Of a stretch of DNA of 10,397 nucleotides, positions 8,128-10,397 are shown one piece after another; within the stretch, counting starts at the first letter, position 1; every line of letters begins with the position of its first letter. The position numbers were made by a program, and so were the translations under genes. The DNA is from CAWEHT01 sp963808455 (GTDB lineage: Bacteria > Chloroflexota > Anaerolineae > CG2-30-64-16). The stretch is from contig CAWEHT010000056.1 in assembly GCA_963808455.1 (NCBI GenBank), forward strand, positions 1-10,397, read 5' to 3'. Under the pieces are notes generated by a model. That model was given only the letters and a program-made list of their open reading frames with translations. It was not told the origin of the DNA and did no database searches.

Positions 8128-9162
8128 GTGAACGATCGTTTCCTGCGTGCCTGCCGGCGCGAGCCCGTGGACCGCACCCCGATCTGGCTGATGCGCCAGG
8201 CCGGGCGCTATCTCGACGAATATCGCCAGCTGCGCGAGAAGCACTCGATGCTGGAGATGATCCGCACGCCCGAGCTGGCGGCGCAGGTCACCCTGCAGCC
8301 GCTGCAGCGCTTCCCCCTTGACGCGGCCATCATCTTCGCCGACATCTTGCCGCCGCTCATCGGGATGGGCGTCCACCTGAGCTATGAGACGGGAGAGGGG
8401 CCCGTCATCCGGGACTATCTTTGTTCCGCTGAAGACGTGGAGCGCCTGCGCGTCCCATCGCCTGAAGAGAATGTGCCCTTCACGCTGGAGGCCATCGCGC
8501 TGGTCCGCCGCGAGCTCGATGGGCGGGTGCCGCTCATCGGCTTCGCGGGCGCGCCATTCACGCTCGCCAGTTACCTCGTGGAGGGCGCCGGCACGCGCGA
8601 CCTGCGGCAGACGAAGAGCTTCATGTTCCAGCAGCCGGATGCCTGGCGCAGCCTCATGGAAAAGCTGGCCACCGTGACCGGAGACTATCTGGCCGCCCAG
8701 GTGCACGCCGGCGCCCAGGCCGTCCAGCTTTTCGATAGTTGGGCCGGGGCGCTCGCCCCGGCCGATTACAGAGACTATGTGTTGCCCTACACCAGCCGAT
8801 CCATCGCGAAGGCGCGGGCGACCGGCGTCCCGGTAATCCACTTTACCACGGGCAGCGCCGGCATGCTGGGGCTGCTGCGCGAATCGGGCGCCGACGTGAT
8901 CGGCGTGGACTGGCGCGTGGACCTGGCCGAAGCCTGGGCCCGCTTAGGGCCCGATGTTGCCGTGCAGGGCAATCTCGACCCCGCGACGCTGTTGGCGCCG
9001 CGCCCGGAAGTCGAGCGCCGGGCAAGCCAGGTGCTGGCGGCAGCCGCCGGGAGGCGCGGGCACATTTTCAACCTGGGCCACGGCGTGGCGCCGCAGACCC
9101 CCGTCGGGAGCGTGCAGGCACTGGTGGACTTCGTGCATGAGAACGGCGGGAGCAGGGAGTAG
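8128..9162 (+). CDS. hemE: Uroporphyrinogen decarboxylase
   Basis: Removes four acetate carboxyls of uroporphyrinogen III to yield coproporphyrinogen III. The frame is intact, 344 residues. The signature PIWLMRQAGRYLDEYR near residue 18 includes the substrate-binding arginines. DAAIIFADILPPLIGMG near 68 carries the catalytic aspartate region, GFAGAPFTLASYLVEG is present, and NLGHGVAPQTPVGSVQALV closes the protein. The start is GTG 8128, 12 bases after hemQ; no strong ribosome site is visible, so coupling to hemQ translation is plausible. The last few codons (Gly-Gly-Ser-Arg-Glu) and the TAG stop are made of a GGGA heptad repeat, suggesting that repeat growth or insertion has replaced the original 3' end. 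Confidence 0.94.
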   Translation: MNDRFLRACRREPVDRTPIWLMRQAGRYLDEYRQLREKHSMLEMIRTPELAAQVTLQPLQRFPLDAAIIFADILPPLIGMGVHLSYETGEGPVIRDYLCSAEDVERLRVPSPEENVPFTLEAIALVRRELDGRVPLIGFAGAPFTLASYLVEGAGTRDLRQTKSFMFQQPDAWRSLMEKLATVTGDYLAAQVHAGAQAVQLFDSWAGALAPADYRDYVLPYTSRSIAKARATGVPVIHFTTGSAGMLGLLRESGADVIGVDWRVDLAEAWARLGPDVAVQGNLDPATLLAPRPEVERRASQVLAAAAGRRGHIFNLGHGVAPQTPVGSVQALVDFVHENGGSRE

Positions 9163-9187
9163 GGAATAGGGAGCAGGGGGTGGGTGG
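9148..9187 (+). repeat. GGGANNA heptad repeat, potential G-quadruplex
   Basis: Four consecutive 7-base units GGGAGCA, GGGAGTA, GGGAATA and GGGAGCA start at 9148, followed by GGGGG, T, GGG, T, GG. The regular GGG tracts separated by 4-base loops meet the usual pattern for a four-stranded G-quadruplex on the + strand (in DNA or mRNA). The repeat straddles the hemE stop codon (TAG at 9160-9162) and fills most of the hemE-hemH gap. G-rich heptads of this style are, as I recall, dispersed in Chloroflexota and some cyanobacterial genomes. It may be a neutral spreading repeat or may lower hemH expression relative to hemE. Confidence 0.75.
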
Positions 9188-9498
9188 TGAGCACAGCCGG
9201 TCACGGGATGGAGGCCAGGGCAGCATATGGATCACGGTTTAACCAACGGTTCTGAATTGGGGAGCCCGGGCGAGATGAGCGCGGGGCCTGAAATTGCCGT
9301 GTTGTTGATGGCGTACGGCGGGCCCAGCTCGCTGGCCGACGTCGCACCGTACCTCCAGGACGTCCGGGGCGGCCGGCCTACGCCTCCCGAGCTGCTGGTC
9401 GAGATGGAACACCGTTACGCGCGCATCGGCGGCCGCTCACCGTTGCTGGAAGTCACGCGACAGCAGGCACAGGCCCTCGAGTGGCACCTCAACGGCAA

Positions 9499-9605
9499 TC
9501 CCGTCGATGGGCAATGGGACCCCAGCAGGGCAGAGGCAGTTTACGCGGGGCCGGGAACAAGGGACCGGGGCGGGCCCCGTTTCCCCACTCCCCTTCCGTG
9601 CCCGT
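9499..9605. repeat. GC-rich hairpin-bearing insert within hemH (first)
   Basis: Ferrochelatases normally pass from the ALEWHLNG-like helix to FRVYVGMRHWHP within a few residues; here about 107 bases intervene. The stretch holds a stem CGGGG (9566-9570), loop CGGG, CCCCG (9575-9579), extended imperfectly outward by GGGA (9561-9564) against TTCC (9581-9584). It is followed by C-rich tracts near 9583-9595 that are roughly complementary to the G-rich tracts near 9552-9563. Two frames are open through it, so the frame change cannot be placed exactly. It could be a small palindromic element or a lineage-specific loop. No target-site duplication was recognised. Confidence 0.45.
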
Positions 9606-9884
9606 TTTCGCGTATATGTGGGCATGCGGCATTGGCATCCTTACATCCACGAGACGGTGAGCCAGATGGTCCAGGAAGGCGTGCAGAAGGTGGTGGCGTT
9701 GTGCATGGCGCCGCATTATTCGCGGATGAGCGTGGGGGCCTATTTCCAGAGACTTGACGAGGCCACCGCAGCGCTGGGCGCACGCCTGGACGTCTCGCGG
9801 ATCGAAGACTGGCACGCCCATCCTCTATTCATCCGGGCGCTCGCCGAGCGTGCGGGTGAGGCCTGGGGGCGGCTCAGTGAGGGA

Positions 9885-9988
9885 TCCCGCACCGGGCTAA
9901 GGGGCTGCCCGGCGATCTTGACGGCCCCGGGGAGCCCGGCCGTGAGGCAGAGGGCCCGAGCGAGGGCAGGCCGGCCGGCGGGCAGGCG
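9885..9988. repeat. GC-rich hairpin-bearing insert within hemH (second)
   Basis: About 104 bases separate EAWGRLSEG from FLFTAHSLP, where the family needs only a short linker. The stretch includes the inverted repeat ACGGCC (9921-9926) / GGCCGT (9938-9943), whose interior also pairs GGG (9929-9931) with CCC (9935-9937). That makes a 9-bp stem with a 2-base bulge and a GAG loop. In the frame of the downstream segment it reads as a Gly/Pro/Glu-rich linker without a stop after 9880. Its length resembles the first insert, but I see no convincing sequence identity between the two. Confidence 0.4.
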
Positions 9989-10315
9989 CGATTCCTCTTC
10001 ACAGCGCACAGCCTGCCGGCGGCGATCGTCGAGCAGGGGGACCCCTATGAGGCCGAGCTGCTCGAAGACGTGCGGCCTGCTCGCCGGGCTGCTGGGCCTG
10101 CCCGGCGACCGCTGGCGGTTCTGCTATCAGAGCGCCGGGACGACGGGAGCCCGCTGGCTTGGCCCTCGGGCCGAGGACGTGCTGGTGGAGCTCTGTGATG
10201 CGGGGGAGAAAGAGATCGTCGTCGTGCCGGTGGGATTCGTGGCCGACCACGTCGAGGTGCTTTACGATATCGACGTCGTGCTGCGCGAGCTGGCTGCCGC
10301 CCATGGCGCGCGCCT

Positions 10316-10397
10316 GGAGCGCGCGACAAGATGTCGGCCGCGCGGCGCAAGGGGAAGTGGATCGGTGGCCATCCAGTCTTGGGCTATGACATCGATG
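10316..10397 (+). CDS. Serine recombinase fragment, runs off the window
   Basis: In the third frame from about 10322 the sequence reads RDKMSAARRKGKWIGG and then PVLGYDID to the window edge. This matches the segment just after the catalytic domain of large serine recombinases, at the boundary to the Recombinase domain, typically (E)RIRDK..ARRKGKW.GG..PLGYD. The catalytic N-terminal domain is absent: the same frame upstream of about 10316 translates to arginine-rich nonsense lying over hemH. The recombinase part therefore starts mid-protein at a junction with hemH, where GAGCGC (10317-10322) can encode the Glu-Arg of both proteins. Only about 25 residues are visible, so the family is assigned on a short but distinctive motif. 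Such recombinases act in phage integration and element excision. Confidence 0.6.

Larger units (their letters stand above)
9227..10322 (+). pseudogene. hemH: Ferrochelatase (coproporphyrin type likely), broken and lacking its C-terminus
   Basis: Inserts ferrous iron into (copro)porphyrin. The family blocks are all present but in alternating frames. IAVLLMAYGGPSSLADV and RYARIGGRSPLLEVTRQQA are in the first frame (to about 9498). FRVYVGMRHWHPYI and ALCMAPHYSRMS are in the second (9606 to about 9881). FLFTAHSLP with the iron-site histidine is in the third (9989 to about 10070). FCYQSAGTTGARWLGP and GFVADHVEVLYDID with the catalytic glutamate are in the fourth (to about 10322). About 100 bases of unrelated GC-rich sequence separate segments one and two, and again two and three. 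The last 20-30 residues expected after ARLER are missing, replaced by serine-recombinase coding sequence. ATG 9227 has AGGG six bases upstream; ATG 9275 would also fit. With HemQ in the operon, use of coproporphyrin III is expected. As read, no functional ferrochelatase can be made. Confidence 0.85.

Noticed and set aside
9148..9187. Possible CRISPR-like array
   Set aside because: The units are 7 bases long and contiguous, with no unique spacers and no cas genes in view; it is a simple tandem repeat.
9163..9226. Rho-independent terminator after hemE
   Set aside because: The gap is G-rich on one strand with no stem followed by a T run, so termination there is not supported.
144..10350. Long open frames on the minus strand, for example over 1313-2023, 3213-4064 and 8104-8841
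   Set aside because: They are shadows of the + strand genes in high-GC DNA. They show arginine- and alanine-rich composition, no recognisable motifs, and full overlap with well-identified haem genes.

Overview
This window is a haem biosynthesis operon read entirely on the + strand, from a GC-rich bacterium. The gene set is a C5-pathway start (HemA/HemL) with HemQ. The protein style, the excisionase-like HTH regulator and a GGGA-heptad intergenic repeat suggest a member of the Chloroflexota. That placement is inference, since no phylogenetic marker is present.

Layout. Positions 1-83 are AT-rich and hold a good sigma70-like promoter followed at once by a perfect 11-nt palindrome, a candidate operator. 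Next come an HTH regulator with a helical C-terminal domain (84-735), a radical SAM/SPASM protein (726-2017), hemL (2035-3327), hemA (3348-4643), hemC (4645-5545), hemD (5542-6363), hemB (6360-7451), hemQ/chdC (7433-8115), hemE (8128-9162), a G-rich heptad repeat (9148-9187), a badly broken hemH/cpfC (9227 to about 10322), and at the right edge the start of a serine-recombinase segment fused into the hemH 3' end (about 10316-10397). Genes overlap or lie within a few bases of each other until the hemE-hemH gap, so one transcript from the promoter at the left edge is likely.

Pathway. HemA and HemL convert Glu-tRNA to 5-aminolevulinate. HemB, HemC and HemD carry it to uroporphyrinogen III, and HemE to coproporphyrinogen III. 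HemH and HemQ together point to the coproporphyrin-dependent route: iron insertion into coproporphyrin III, then oxidative decarboxylation to haem b. The coproporphyrinogen oxidase (CgoX/HemY) is not in the window. The radical SAM protein belongs broadly to the NirJ/AhbD/PqqE-like SPASM group and could serve as an oxygen-independent counterpart to HemQ. That role is a hypothesis.

Condition of the sequence. hemA, hemD, hemB and hemE are uninterrupted. The regulator, the radical SAM gene, hemL, hemC, hemQ and hemH each carry one or more frame changes of one or two bases, at least nine in all, with well-conserved protein on both sides. Most look like indels from sequencing or assembly, but hemH also has two GC-rich hairpin-bearing inserts and loses its C-terminus to recombinase sequence, so a real disruption or an assembly chimera has to be considered there.
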